Shown here one piece after another: positions 52,810 to 62,121 of a stretch of 64,000 nt of DNA. Every line of letters begins with the position of its first letter. The stretch's first letter is position 1. The DNA is taken from NCBI RefSeq assembly GCF_008935055.1, contig NZ_CP043028.1:633501-697500 (forward strand), read 5' to 3'. Both the position numbers and the translations under genes were made by a program. Below the pieces are notes generated by a model. The model made no database searches. It saw only the letters and a list, made by a program, of their open reading frames with translations, and had not been told where the DNA came from. Source of the stretch: Pseudobutyrivibrio xylanivorans. Its GTDB lineage: Bacteria > Bacillota > Clostridia > Lachnospirales > Lachnospiraceae.

Positions 52810-53523
52810 CTACTCCTTATAATCTGGAATAATTCCGATTACAGGAAGTTCCTCTCTGATTGAAGCTTCGCGAACTGTACGAACCTTTCTGTCGAAAATC
52901 TCACAAAGTACAACAACGAGGCATGCTAAAACGAAACCTCCTGCAAGGAACTCTACTCTCTTCTTCCAAGCCTGAATCTTAGCATTCTTTGCCAATCTGT
53001 ATGAATATGCTGTATCAAGAGTCTTAACAGCGTCTGTTTTCAAAATATCAGCCATCTCAATCGCATATGACTGAGCCATAGCATCAGCCATCTCCATTGA
53101 AAGAGCTGGATCTGCTGTGTATGTAGTAAATGAAATAATTGTAGCAGAGCTATTCATGAAGTTTGAAATAGTGCTCGAAGATGATTTATTAGCTGAAGAG
53201 CTAACGCTAACTGAGCCCTGAACGTCTGCAGCTGTAACATCACTACGACCAATGATGAGTGCAGCTCTCTGGCAAACCTTGTATGAATTTGCAACATTAA
53301 GGTAAGCATTCATAGCTGTGACTGCTGCTGTCGTATCATTAATAGAGCCGTCTGCTGCTGCATAAACTGTAGCCGTGGCAGAATACATATCCTCTCCAAC
53401 GTTAAGTGTAAGACCTACACCCACAATAAACATCAGAACTGTGATGATTCCGATGAACTTTTTCTTTTTAAGTAATGCTGATAAGCACCTTCCCACATCA
53501 ATCTCTAATTCATTTTTATACAT
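52810..53523 (-). CDS. Wzz/CapA-type chain-length determinant
   Basis: 237 residues with two membrane helices (about 20-40, FIGIITVLMFIVGVGLTL, and 190-212, GGFVLACLVVVLCEIF) and an extracytoplasmic helical domain between them, as in the Gram-positive modulators that activate CpsD-type kinases. The C-terminal cytoplasmic tail (DRKVRTVREASIREELPVIG) is the part that normally contacts the kinase, encoded next. First gene of the minus-strand export/assembly operon. Confidence 0.92.
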   Translation of the reverse strand: MYKNELEIDVGRCLSALLKKKKFIGIITVLMFIVGVGLTLNVGEDMYSATATVYAAADGSINDTTAAVTAMNAYLNVANSYKVCQRAALIIGRSDVTAADVQGSVSVSSSANKSSSSTISNFMNSSATIISFTTYTADPALSMEMADAMAQSYAIEMADILKTDAVKTLDTAYSYRLAKNAKIQAWKKRVEFLAGGFVLACLVVVLCEIFDRKVRTVREASIREELPVIGIIPDYKE

Positions 53524-53579
53524 TTCAAAATACCCTTTCTTGCTATATAGTTTTAAATATATCTACCGCAATGTTAAAA

Positions 53580-53588
53580 ATTATAACA
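53580..53588 (-). promoter_or_regulatory. Extended -10 promoter of the Wzz-like gene
   Basis: Minus-strand TGTTATAAT, an extended -10 element, 57 bp upstream of the ATG. No good -35 box lies at the right distance. Confidence 0.5.
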
Positions 53589-53678
53589 TTTCAGTCAACT
53601 AAAGTATATTGATAAAAGAAAGAATTATCTCAAGAAACAAATTTCTATTTTTGTTTATTTTCACAAATAATACACAAA

Positions 53679-53706
53679 TATAGCCGCAGAAAACTCTGCG
53701 GCTATA
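53679..53706 (-). terminator. Terminator of rmlB
   Basis: A perfect 12-bp stem (53679-53690 with 53695-53706, GC-rich core GCCGCAGA/TCTGCGGC) with a 4-nt loop. A moderately T-rich tract follows on the minus strand. Confidence 0.75.
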
Positions 53707-53740
53707 AATTTGCGTATTAAATTTGATTCTATTTCTATAA

Positions 53741-54826
53741 TTACTTGTTTGAATACATATCTGAATAGTACTTCTGGTAATCTCCAGAAGTAACATTCTT
53801 CATCCAATCCTCATGCTCGAAGAACCAAGCGATTGTCTTCTTGATGCCTTCCTCGAAGCATGTCTCTGGATACCAGCCAATCTCAGCCTTGATCTTGTCT
53901 GGAGCGATAGCGTAACGTCTGTCGTGACCCTTACGGTCTGTTACGTACTTGATAAGTTTCTCTGAAACGAGCTCCTTGCGTGGGTCTCCATCTGGTAGCA
54001 TCTCCTGAAGTGTATCAAGGATGATGTGGATAATCTGGATGTTCTGCTTCTCATTGTGACCACCAATATTGTATGTCTCGAAAAGCTTACCCTGCTCCTG
54101 GACCATATCGATTCCCTTTGCGTGATCCTCTACGAAGAGCCAGTCACGTACGTTCTTTCCATCACCGTATACTGGAAGATCCTTGCCCTGAAGCGCATTG
54201 TTGATGATAAGTGGAATGAGCTTCTCTGGGAACTGGTAAGGGCCATAGTTGTTAGAGCAGTTTGTAATGTTTGCAGGGAACTTATATGTATCCATGTAAG
54301 CCTTTACAAGCATGTCTGAGCTAGCCTTTGATGCTGAGTATGGTGAATGTGGATCATATGGTGTTGTCTCGTAGAAGAATGCATTGTCATCATCTGGAAG
54401 TGATCCATAAACCTCATCAGTAGAAACATGGAGGAACTTCTTTCCTTCCTTGAATGAGCCATCTTCGAGCTCCCAAGCTTCCTTAGCACAGTTGAGCATT
54501 ACAGCTGTACCAAGTACATTTGTCTGAACGAAAACCTCTGGGTTTACGATAGAGCGGTCAACGTGTGACTCTGCTGCAAAGTGAACAACACGGTCAATAT
54601 CGTTCTCCTGGAAAATCTTTCTGATAGCTTCCTTGTCGCAAATATCTGCCTTTACGAATGTATAGTTGTCACGATCCTCGATATCCTTAAGGTTCTCAAG
54701 GTTACCTGCGTATGTAAGCTTGTCAACGTTGATGATACGAATCTCGTTGTCATACTTCTTAAACATGTAGTGAATGTAGTTTGAGCCAATGAACCCAGCT
54801 CCACCTGTAACTAAATATGTTCTCAT
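53741..54826 (-). CDS. rmlB: dTDP-glucose 4,6-dehydratase
   Basis: About 361 residues of the extended short-chain dehydrogenase family. The NAD-binding motif VTGGAGFIGSNYI (~7-19), the catalytic DEVYGSL (~130) and YSASKASSDMLV (Tyr/Lys pair, ~160), and NNYGPYQFPEKLIP are all diagnostic for RmlB, which makes dTDP-4-keto-6-deoxyglucose. No rmlA, rmlC or rmlD is in the window. The product could go to rhamnose or, with the DegT aminotransferase and PglD-like enzyme of this locus, to an acetamido dideoxyhexose. The ATG at 54826 fits the conserved start; the frame is open to 54862. Confidence 0.95.
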   Translation of the reverse strand: MRTYLVTGGAGFIGSNYIHYMFKKYDNEIRIINVDKLTYAGNLENLKDIEDRDNYTFVKADICDKEAIRKIFQENDIDRVVHFAAESHVDRSIVNPEVFVQTNVLGTAVMLNCAKEAWELEDGSFKEGKKFLHVSTDEVYGSLPDDDNAFFYETTPYDPHSPYSASKASSDMLVKAYMDTYKFPANITNCSNNYGPYQFPEKLIPLIINNALQGKDLPVYGDGKNVRDWLFVEDHAKGIDMVQEQGKLFETYNIGGHNEKQNIQIIHIILDTLQEMLPDGDPRKELVSEKLIKYVTDRKGHDRRYAIAPDKIKAEIGWYPETCFEEGIKKTIAWFFEHEDWMKNVTSGDYQKYYSDMYSNK

Positions 54827-55135
54827 ATTGTTTTCTTTTCTCCTCCAAAGATTTATAATCACAAAAATCTTCGTATATTATATACGTCTTTTATTATTAT
54901 TTCCACTTTTTTTTACTAATAGCAGAATACACCACTCCGTTACACAAATCCTGCTACCACCCATCTATAACAATGGCAGAGTATAATTCCCCATTCCATT
55001 ACAGAAAGTGGTTATCTAACAATTTTGTTATATCATTTTCACTTTCTTTTGTCTGTTGCAACACATTATATTCATAAACTTTTTCTACACTCCAACTATG
55101 GTGACAAATTTCCCCGAAAGGAGCTGTTGTGATAT
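54827..55135. other. Intergenic region between rmlB and a divergent secreted-protein gene
   Basis: 309 bp without a gene. It contains the rmlB promoter (54877-54905) and an imperfect direct repeat of about 35 bp (near 54915-54946 and 54963-55002), with CAGA-TA and CC-TTACA-AAA words conserved. An AT-rich stretch near 55056-55070 (TTGCAA, TTATATTC) probably holds the plus-strand promoter, but no pair of boxes at standard spacing is convincing. Confidence 0.5.
54877..54905 (-). promoter_or_regulatory. Promoter of rmlB
   Basis: Minus-strand TGGAAA (54900-54905), 17-bp spacer, perfect TATAAT (54877-54882). The -10 box lies inside the palindrome CGTATATTATATACG (54872-54886). Confidence 0.6.
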
Positions 55136-57715
55136 ATGAAGAAATTTATTTCCATACTTTTGGTTGCCACGTTGTCATTAGTTCCAATCTACGCGCGTGC
55201 GACTGAACAGCCGTCAACGGACGAAGCACCTGCTCAAATTGAGGCTCCGGCTGAAGTAGTACCGGCCGAACCTGAACCAACACTTCAATCTGCACCGTCT
55301 GTCAATGCAGATAATGAAGCAACCCCAGCACCAAGTGACGGTCAAGAAAATGAACAACAGAATACTGACAATATCACGGACGATATATCTCAGGAACTCT
55401 CTCCATCTAGCACGGATGCATCAAATCCCAATAATGAAATAACTGAAGATGATGACAATAAAGATGTTTCTGATGATACAGATTCCACTGATATTGATAA
55501 AAAAGGCGAGAATACCACAGGCGATAAATCAGAGACAGATTTCGATGATGAAAATGAAAAAGATGAAGATGGCAAAGATGAAGACGACGAAGATGATAAA
55601 GAAGATGAAGATGAAACTGATGAAGAAGATGAGGACGAAGAAGAGCTTGAACATGAGCACGAACTTGTCTATATCAGCAATGAAGATGGCACTCACACCG
55701 TAAAGTGCGTTGCTAAAATCCGCAGAAAAGTTTCATCAGAATCAGACGAATCAAGTGATGAAGATACTGAAGCAATATACGAAGAAATCGATTGCGATTA
55801 TGAAGAAGTTCAGGAATGTACCTTAGACGAAGACGGTAAATGTACTCTTTGCGGTTATGTTGAGCACAAAGAGTTCGAGCCATCAATTTCCGTCTCAATC
55901 ACAAATCAAACCTGTGTTATAGGTGACGAGAATCCAATAATATGCCTAAGTATTTATCAGAAGGATTATGACATTGCTTATGCTCAGATTTGTTTTGCAA
56001 ACTACAGTGAAAACAACTATATCAACGTAGGTCTGGCTCAAGGCAAATATTTTGACTCTCGCATCGAAGAATTTGTCAATATGTCGGATGGAAACTGGTA
56101 CGCAAGCCCAGATGTTTCTGAAGATTTTGCATCAGGTAATTATGGAATCCGCTCGATATATATAAGAAGCACCACCGATGAATCCGTTCATTATTCTATC
56201 GAATCAGATACATTGGCAGAGGGTCTTCAGGATATTTCTATCGAGTTACGCGATCCTTCAATGAATATCATTGAGGTTGTTAAGGAGGCATTCTTCCCAG
56301 TACAAGAAGAGCTTACTCTAGAAGCAGAAGTTCCTGTGATTGAAGAACCTATCGAGGATGAACCAATAATTGATAGACCTGTAGTCGAAGAACCTATGGA
56401 AGTAGTTCCGGTATTTGATGAAGCCGAACAATTTGAAGAGGAACTTGTTGAAATCGTAGACAACCCGACCATTACAGATTTAGAAGACGAAAATAACAAT
56501 ACTCAAAACGACGAGAAGTCAACAACTCCAGAGGTTACCCCTACATCTACACCTACACCTACTCCGGCTCCGAGTCCTACACCTACTCCAACTCCGAGTC
56601 CTACACCTACTCCGACTCCGAAGCCTACACCTACTCCGACTCCGAAGCCTACACCTACTCCGACTCCGAAGCCTACACCTACTCCGACTCCGAAGCCTAC
56701 ACCTACTCCGACTCCGAAGCCTACACCTACTCCGACTCCGAAGCCTACACCTACTCCGACTCCGAAGCCTACACCTACTCCGACTCCGAAGCCTACACCT
56801 ACTCCGACTCCGAAGCCTACACCTACTCCGACTCCGAAGCCTACACCTACTCCGACTCCGAAGCCTACACCTACTCCGACTCCGAAGCCTACACCTACTC
56901 CGACTCCGAAGCCTACACCTACTCCGACTCCGAAGCCTACACCTACTCCGACTCCGAAGCCTACACCTACTCCGACTCCGAAGCCTACACCTACTCCGAC
57001 TCCGAAGCCTACACCTACTCCGACTCCGAAGCCTACACCTACTCCGACTCCGAAGCCTACACCTACTCCGACTCCGAAGCCTACACCTACTCCGACTCCG
57101 AAGCCTACACCTACTCCGACTCCGAAGCCTACACCTACTCCGACTCCGAAACCTACACCTACTCCGACTCCGAAGCCTACACCTACTCCGACTCCGAAAC
57201 CTACACCTACTCCGACTCCGAAACCTACACCTACTCCGACTCCGAAACCTACACCTACTCCGACTCCGAAACCTACACCTACTCCGACTCCGAAACCTAC
57301 ACCTACTCCGACTCCGAAGCCTACACCTACTCCGACTCCGAAGCCTACACCTACTCCAACTCCGAAGCCTACACCTACTACTGCTCAGGCGACAGAACCA
57401 GTAGTTGAAACTAAGCAAGATGAGCATACTGAGATTCAAAATCAATCTGGAACAGAGGAACCAGTTGTTGGATCCGTTGCAGCAGAAGCACCTGTTCCTA
57501 CTCCATCCCCTACACCTACCCCAGAGCCGACTTTGGTGAAGCCTTCACCAACGCCGCATCTTGCTGCTACACCTACTCCTACTCCAAAACTTACCCAAGA
57601 ACCTACGCCTAGCCCAACACCAACATTTGCTCCTGAAAAGAAATCTACTGAGCAGCAAAGTGTATTAAAGCAGATAGTAACTTTTATCAAGAAACTATTT
57701 AGATTTTGGCTGTAA
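55136..57715 (+). CDS. Secreted acidic and Pro/Thr-repeat protein
   Basis: 859 residues. A signal peptide (cleavage near ARA-TE, ~22) is followed by an acidic, disordered region (~25-180, runs of Asp/Glu/Lys), a small domain with a Cys-pair segment ([20 protein letters not shown], ~240) and a beta-rich part ([20 protein letters not shown]), then an Ile/Glu/Pro stretch and a long repeat of PTPTPTPK units (~475-745). The tail ends in a short basic hydrophobic segment ([13 protein letters not shown]) that may touch the membrane. The repeat would be a stiff wall-spanning stalk; Thr could be glycosylated. AAGGAG lies 12 bp before the ATG. No enzymatic motif. Confidence 0.8.
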   Translation: MKKFISILLVATLSLVPIYARATEQPSTDEAPAQIEAPAEVVPAEPEPTLQSAPSVNADNEATPAPSDGQENEQQNTDNITDDISQELSPSSTDASNPNNEITEDDDNKDVSDDTDSTDIDKKGENTTGDKSETDFDDENEKDEDGKDEDDEDDKEDEDETDEEDEDEEELEHEHELVYISNEDGTHTVKCVAKIRRKVSSESDESSDEDTEAIYEEIDCDYEEVQECTLDEDGKCTLCGYVEHKEFEPSISVSITNQTCVIGDENPIICLSIYQKDYDIAYAQICFANYSENNYINVGLAQGKYFDSRIEEFVNMSDGNWYASPDVSEDFASGNYGIRSIYIRSTTDESVHYSIESDTLAEGLQDISIELRDPSMNIIEVVKEAFFPVQEELTLEAEVPVIEEPIEDEPIIDRPVVEEPMEVVPVFDEAEQFEEELVEIVDNPTITDLEDENNNTQNDEKSTTPEVTPTSTPTPTPAPSPTPTPTPSPTPTPTPKPTPTPTPKPTPTPTPKPTPTPTPKPTPTPTPKPTPTPTPKPTPTPTPKPTPTPTPKPTPTPTPKPTPTPTPKPTPTPTPKPTPTPTPKPTPTPTPKPTPTPTPKPTPTPTPKPTPTPTPKPTPTPTPKPTPTPTPKPTPTPTPKPTPTPTPKPTPTPTPKPTPTPTPKPTPTPTPKPTPTPTPKPTPTPTPKPTPTPTPKPTPTPTPKPTPTPTPKPTPTPTPKPTPTPTPKPTPTPTPKPTPTPTPKPTPTTAQATEPVVETKQDEHTEIQNQSGTEEPVVGSVAAEAPVPTPSPTPTPEPTLVKPSPTPHLAATPTPTPKLTQEPTPSPTPTFAPEKKSTEQQSVLKQIVTFIKKLFRFWL
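56621..57367 (+). repeat. 24-bp tandem repeat, 32 lysine-marked units
   Basis: The unit AAGCCTACACCTACTCCG plus ACTCCG encodes KPTPTPTP. Lys codons at 56621 and 57365 are exactly 31 unit lengths apart, giving 32 units, almost identical in DNA. Most Lys codons are AAG; a block of units near 57148-57300 uses AAA, which indicates recent duplication of sub-blocks. All-in-frame units mean that slippage changes length without frameshift. Confidence 0.95.
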
Positions 57716-57818
57716 TTATGTTACAATGTGTTACGATATTATGTCGAGCCCTTGATCACACCCGTAATATTTTCTTAACAATATTCGAATCATAAAATAC
57801 AAATAAGGAGGTATTTAA

Positions 57819-59561
57819 ATGGACTCAAAATCATTTTTTACTAGAATAAAAATACTCTCAGCTATATTTGTTTGTGGACTTATTTGCTTTTGCTGGCTTA
57901 TTGCCAGCAGAAGCACTCACCAAATATTTGACCCAATGACTCCTCTATCATCTCACAAAATAGAGGCTATGTTTTATGTAGAAAATCCTGAATCTGGTAG
58001 TATAACTTGTGTTGGTGATGGATTAATTAATACCTCCAATGAAATCACAAATAATATAGAATTAGTCAAAAATTTTATTCTATCATTTCCAGACTATACT
58101 AACTACTTACCTAATGGTTTTACAGTTGTATGGAATTCAATTGAAGAAAACAATGGACAATTTTCTGTTTTAGGTTATATAACATCTAATACCGATTCTA
58201 GTCCCAACAACATTGCCTCTTTCACAAATATAGCAGCAATGAAAAGAGCAGCTCTTCAAGAAGGCCAATTTGCAAAGACATATTATTATCAATCTGAGGG
58301 AGATTTCGGTGGTGCACTCTATCAAATATCTATCATACCACTATATAATCACCCTAATCTTTCTATAAAACTTAATAATGGTCTATATGCTAATATTCAA
58401 ATTGCAAATGGTATAATCAATGTTGCATCTATGGGTATTTTCCCTAATCAGGATATGGCTCCACAGTTTTACAAATTAGAGAAAGCATTAAACTCAAATG
58501 TAACTGAATATAGATTTAATAATGGTACCTACTATCTTTCTAGCCCTATAAAATTAGGCGGATTTACTTACACAGGTTCATCTTCAACCACTTGGGCTGT
58601 AGATCCTAATTTTACACAAAAAACATACCGAATTGTCAGATTAGATTCCAAAGATTGGAATAATGTTCCACAAAATCTTACTATTAAAAATATCAACTTT
58701 TTATATGAAATCAATAAAAATTCTGTACTAACACAAGGTGAAGCAATTCTTCTAGCTGTAGCAGGCTGTGAAAATTGCAATATTTACAATTGTACTTTTA
58801 CCGCCAGACCCGCTCAAAAGGACGGATGTTTTGCAAAAGCTGATTTACTTTGGTTTAGAGATGGCTTAACAAATAATATTCGCATAGAGAATTCACGATT
58901 TGATAATTACAGTTGTACAGAAAACACTACAACTCACCGAATTGGCGGTTGTTTTTGGTACATGGGAGACAATGAACAGATTGTTGATTCTGTAATTGTT
59001 AATAATTCAAGCTTCACAAATACAAATTCTGACGAAGCAGTGGGTCTTTGGACGACAGGTGGAACGGGTGTCTTCAAACATGTTGAATTTAATAATTGCA
59101 GTTTTAAGAGTGCTGTACACCAATCTGATGGTATAGTAGGAATAAATAGTGCACAGTTTGAAAAGGTATTATTTAATGAATGTTCATTCCAATCAAATAT
59201 AGGCACGAAAAAATTATTATATTTCTATAAAGTCAAACCTACTGAACTTACCGATATTAATGTAAAGAACTGTTCTTTTATCAATAACAATCTGGACCCA
59301 AATTCGATGGTTCCTGGAGACGGAGATATAAATTGTTATATCTATGTTATTAATAACCAACAAGAAGCATGGACATTAAACGTTGAAAAATGTTCATTTA
59401 AATCACTTACAAACGATTACGTAATTAGGAACATCGTTAATCTGACTAATTCACGAGCTGTAGTTTGCAATTTCGATGAAACCAATACCGTAGATGTGAA
59501 TACATCAGCTCAACATCTAAGTCGTAAAGCCTATAGTGGTTACTTCTATCCAGCTGAATAG
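57819..59561 (+). CDS. Exported probable parallel beta-helix protein
   Basis: 580 residues. An N-terminal hydrophobic helix (~12-30, LSAIFVCGLICFCWLIA) acts as signal or anchor. From about residue 280 there are repeated short rungs with an N-C-x-F pattern (CNIYNCTFTARP, NIRIENSRFDNYSC, SVIVNNSSFTNTNS, HVEFNNCSFKSAVH, KVLFNECSFQSNIG, DINVKNCSFINNN, LNVEKCSFKSL), which is the right-handed beta-helix of pectate-lyase-like folds. Such proteins often bind or cut polysaccharides, but no catalytic residues can be assigned. The gene is more AT-rich than its neighbours. GGAGG precedes the ATG. Confidence 0.78.
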   Translation: MDSKSFFTRIKILSAIFVCGLICFCWLIASRSTHQIFDPMTPLSSHKIEAMFYVENPESGSITCVGDGLINTSNEITNNIELVKNFILSFPDYTNYLPNGFTVVWNSIEENNGQFSVLGYITSNTDSSPNNIASFTNIAAMKRAALQEGQFAKTYYYQSEGDFGGALYQISIIPLYNHPNLSIKLNNGLYANIQIANGIINVASMGIFPNQDMAPQFYKLEKALNSNVTEYRFNNGTYYLSSPIKLGGFTYTGSSSTTWAVDPNFTQKTYRIVRLDSKDWNNVPQNLTIKNINFLYEINKNSVLTQGEAILLAVAGCENCNIYNCTFTARPAQKDGCFAKADLLWFRDGLTNNIRIENSRFDNYSCTENTTTHRIGGCFWYMGDNEQIVDSVIVNNSSFTNTNSDEAVGLWTTGGTGVFKHVEFNNCSFKSAVHQSDGIVGINSAQFEKVLFNECSFQSNIGTKKLLYFYKVKPTELTDINVKNCSFINNNLDPNSMVPGDGDINCYIYVINNQQEAWTLNVEKCSFKSLTNDYVIRNIVNLTNSRAVVCNFDETNTVDVNTSAQHLSRKAYSGYFYPAE

Positions 59562-59586
59562 TCTCGACATATATGCTCAATCCAAT

Positions 59587-59623
59587 AAAAATGCACCAAG
59601 CAATTATTGCCTGGTGCATTTTT
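59587..59623 (+). terminator. Terminator after the beta-helix gene
   Basis: AAAAATGCACCA (59587-59598) pairs with TGGTGCATTTTT (59612-59623), with T-runs suitable for either strand. Confidence 0.85.
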
Positions 59624-59715
59624 ATATATAAACTCTTTTTGTAAACAATCAACAACAGTAAACGGTAAACCATCCGTACCTTTCTAAAATTTAGCCGCGC
59701 CCGCAGGCGCGACGA

Positions 59716-59982
59716 TTACTTAACTGGTTTTCTACATTCACTTGGTAATTCATCTGACCAAGGAAGTAGTTTATCCATAAAACTTCTATCTGTATCATCC
59801 AGATGTTCTGGGATAACAGTAAGAAGATGTTTGAAATACTCATAAGGTTTAAGGTTATTCGCCTTGGCCGTTTCGGCTATGCCGTAAGCAACGGCGCTTG
59901 CTTTGGTGCCAGAGATTGTATCAATCATAACCCAGTTCTTCTTTCCGATACAGAAGCCACGGATTGACTGCTCACTGGCTTA
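59716..59982 (-). pseudogene. IS66-family transposase C-terminal remnant
   Basis: The conserved C-terminus of IS66 TnpC-type transposases is readable: SEQSIRGFCIGKKNWVMIDT, then GTKASAVAYGIAETAKANNL and KPYEYFKHLLTVIPEHLDD. The rest of the ~500-residue transposase is missing. The frame meets a stop (TAA) exactly at the large palindrome at 59974-60005, beyond which the recombinase cluster begins, so the transposase gene was cut there. Confidence 0.85.
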
Positions 59983-60005
59983 TGCGAATATTCGGATAAG
60001 CCAGT
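59974..60005. repeat. 32-bp palindrome at the end of the recombinase element
   Basis: A palindrome of 15 paired positions and one mismatched pair, core CGAATATTCG, arms ACTGGCTTAT and ATAAGCCAGT. Its right arm (TTCGGATAA, 59991-59999) can also pair with TTATCCGAA (60006-60014). It marks the junction between the IS66 remnant and the recombinase genes and is the probable left end or recombination site of the element. Confidence 0.75.
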
Positions 60006-60141
60006 TTATCCGAAGGAATTACTTATCTGCATTTTTGCTCTGAAATGCTGATAACAATGCATCTTGCAGAAAAAAGTGTCGCATAATAATCGGGATCATG
60101 CCTATAATAAAATCACCATAATGCAAAGGGGGTGATTAATT

Positions 60142-62121
60142 ATGGCACGACCAAGGGACATACGCTTTTATGATCGAATTGATCCTAACGATCAAAAGAA
60201 CAGACCATGGCTATTGGAGTATTGTACTAACAGCAGAAAACTCTGCGAGTACATGGAACAAAAAGGTGCTGGAAGCACTGCTCGATTCTATACCATCAAT
60301 CTTCTAACAATCCTATACGAGTACTTACTAGAATCAGATATCATGTATTCTGATTCTGTTGCAGAGAAGTGGTTTTCAGAAAGACAGCCCCATATCAAGG
60401 GAGAAAAGATTACGCTGGACAGGTTGATTGACATCTATAAGTTCGGTGAAGTGCAGCCAATCCATGCATATCCATTCGTCCTGCCATATACGGATGCATT
60501 ATGTCCGATGTGGAAAGATCTTCTTACGGAATATCTGGATACAGTAGACCACGCAGAAAGAACCAAAGAACAAATAAGAAACTGCATAGCAAGATACCTG
60601 TATCGTCTGCAATCATGGGGGATAACCGTACCGGAAAAGATCACGTTCGATGTTATCGAAAGCTATTGCCAGATAGACGCACATGCCTCTGATAATTCTA
60701 AGGTGCGCTATACTTATGCAATAGGTGATATTATGAACTACATGGCAGATAAAGGATTATGTATCCATGGTCTTGCGTGGTATCCATATTTTAGGATGCA
60801 CAACCGAATTTTTGATATCAAAGATTTTGCTGATGATCAGATATCAGAGATCGAAGGGGCTCGGGAGATAATCAGTTTATTATCAGCAGAAGGATTTGCT
60901 AGGCTGATACCGGTTTTTCTGAATGATTTCACGGCGGCCGGATACAGCGATTCACCGTGTAAAACTGCAAGCTACGTTCTGCACAATCTTCTTTTGTTTA
61001 TGGAGATTAACGGCCTGAATTACAGCAAGGCAGTTGCTGATGTATGGCTAGAACATGAAACGACATACCATCACAACGGAAACTCATGGAAGCAGGCATG
61101 GAGAGTTATTTATCTCTTTGATGTCTTTGTAAAAGAAAAAAATCTTGCCATAAACACAATACAACATTGTAAATCGCTTAAGTGTGAGATGCTGCCGCCG
61201 TGGTGCAAAACGGAACTTGATTCCTATCTGAAAATAAAAAAGAAAGAAGGATGGTCAGTATCTACAATAAATATGATCCGCTCATCCGTAACACGTTTTT
61301 GCGAGTATCTCGTATGCTCCGGGCTTACATCATTTTTTGAGGTTAGTCCGGAAGTGATAAAGGATTTTAACCTTAACGACAGGCATGAAACTCCGGAAGG
61401 GAAAAATGCATATAATGTCAGGATTCGAAGGTTCATTAGATACCTTGAGCGGAAAGAAATCCTCCCATTTGGAATAAATGAAGCATTGTACTGCGCTTCA
61501 GAGAAAAGGGAACATATTGTAAAAACATTATCATCAGAAGAAAAGGATGTCATCAATAGCAAGAATTCATCTGCCAATACGCCCATGGAACTTAGAGACA
61601 CAGCAATCCTACTATTGGGCATAAAAATGGGACTACGATCAATAGATATTACATCCCTCAAGTTATCAGATATAGACTGGGACGGACAGACTGTGCGTAT
61701 CGTGCAAGAAAAAACGGATCACGAAATCATCCTGCCTATGCCGGTAAGTGTTGGCAATGCCATTTATAGATATATTACAGAAGGTCGTGCAAATGAAAGG
61801 ACTGTCAGCCCCTATCTTTTTATAAAAAACAGGGTTCCTTACGATAAGGTCGGCCGCTCCGTGTGTCGGGGAGCTTTAAAAAGAACGTTGCCAGCAAGAC
61901 CCGATGACAGATCCGGATTTCATATCACCAGAAAGACTTTTGCTACGGATAACTTGATGAAGGGAGCATCAAAACAGGTGCTTGCAGATCTTTTAGGACA
62001 CCGCACAACAAATACTCTTGCTCCATATCTTTTACTGGACGAAGATCGGATGCGTATGTGCCCGCTATCGCTTTCAGAGACCGGACTGTTAATGAAAGGA
62101 GGGCGCTATGACATCGTATAA
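60142..62121 (+). CDS. Tyrosine recombinase, first gene of a recombinase trio (Tn554 TnpB-like size)
   Basis: 659 residues, long for a tyrosine recombinase and near the size of Tn554 TnpB. The N-terminal ~450 residues hold two or more SAM-like DNA-binding regions. The catalytic domain has the first Arg in GIKMGLRSIDITSLKLSDID (~495), HITRKTFATDNLMKG (His-x-x-Arg, ~595), LLGHRTTNTLAPYLLLDED (His and Tyr, ~625). The catalytic set appears complete. The next gene starts inside its 3' end, a layout usual for recombinase-in-trio elements. AAGGGGGTGAT precedes the ATG. Confidence 0.88.
   Translation: MARPRDIRFYDRIDPNDQKNRPWLLEYCTNSRKLCEYMEQKGAGSTARFYTINLLTILYEYLLESDIMYSDSVAEKWFSERQPHIKGEKITLDRLIDIYKFGEVQPIHAYPFVLPYTDALCPMWKDLLTEYLDTVDHAERTKEQIRNCIARYLYRLQSWGITVPEKITFDVIESYCQIDAHASDNSKVRYTYAIGDIMNYMADKGLCIHGLAWYPYFRMHNRIFDIKDFADDQISEIEGAREIISLLSAEGFARLIPVFLNDFTAAGYSDSPCKTASYVLHNLLLFMEINGLNYSKAVADVWLEHETTYHHNGNSWKQAWRVIYLFDVFVKEKNLAINTIQHCKSLKCEMLPPWCKTELDSYLKIKKKEGWSVSTINMIRSSVTRFCEYLVCSGLTSFFEVSPEVIKDFNLNDRHETPEGKNAYNVRIRRFIRYLERKEILPFGINEALYCASEKREHIVKTLSSEEKDVINSKNSSANTPMELRDTAILLLGIKMGLRSIDITSLKLSDIDWDGQTVRIVQEKTDHEIILPMPVSVGNAIYRYITEGRANERTVSPYLFIKNRVPYDKVGRSVCRGALKRTLPARPDDRSGFHITRKTFATDNLMKGASKQVLADLLGHRTTNTLAPYLLLDEDRMRMCPLSLSETGLLMKGGRYDIV

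Noticed and set aside
53570..53610. TTGACT near the Wzz-like gene as a -35 box
   Set aside because: It is only 7 bp from TATAAT; the other spacing leads to AACATT, a poor -10. The extended -10 reading is better supported.
56621..57367. Short regular repeats that could suggest a CRISPR array
   Set aside because: The 24-bp units are contiguous, with no spacers, and encode KPTPTPTP within a secreted protein; no cas genes are near.
56519..57445. 308-residue open frame on the minus strand, rich in Arg and Ser
   Set aside because: It is the reverse complement of the 24-bp repeat array, where the absence of stops follows from the repeat unit; no ribosome-binding site or family signal.
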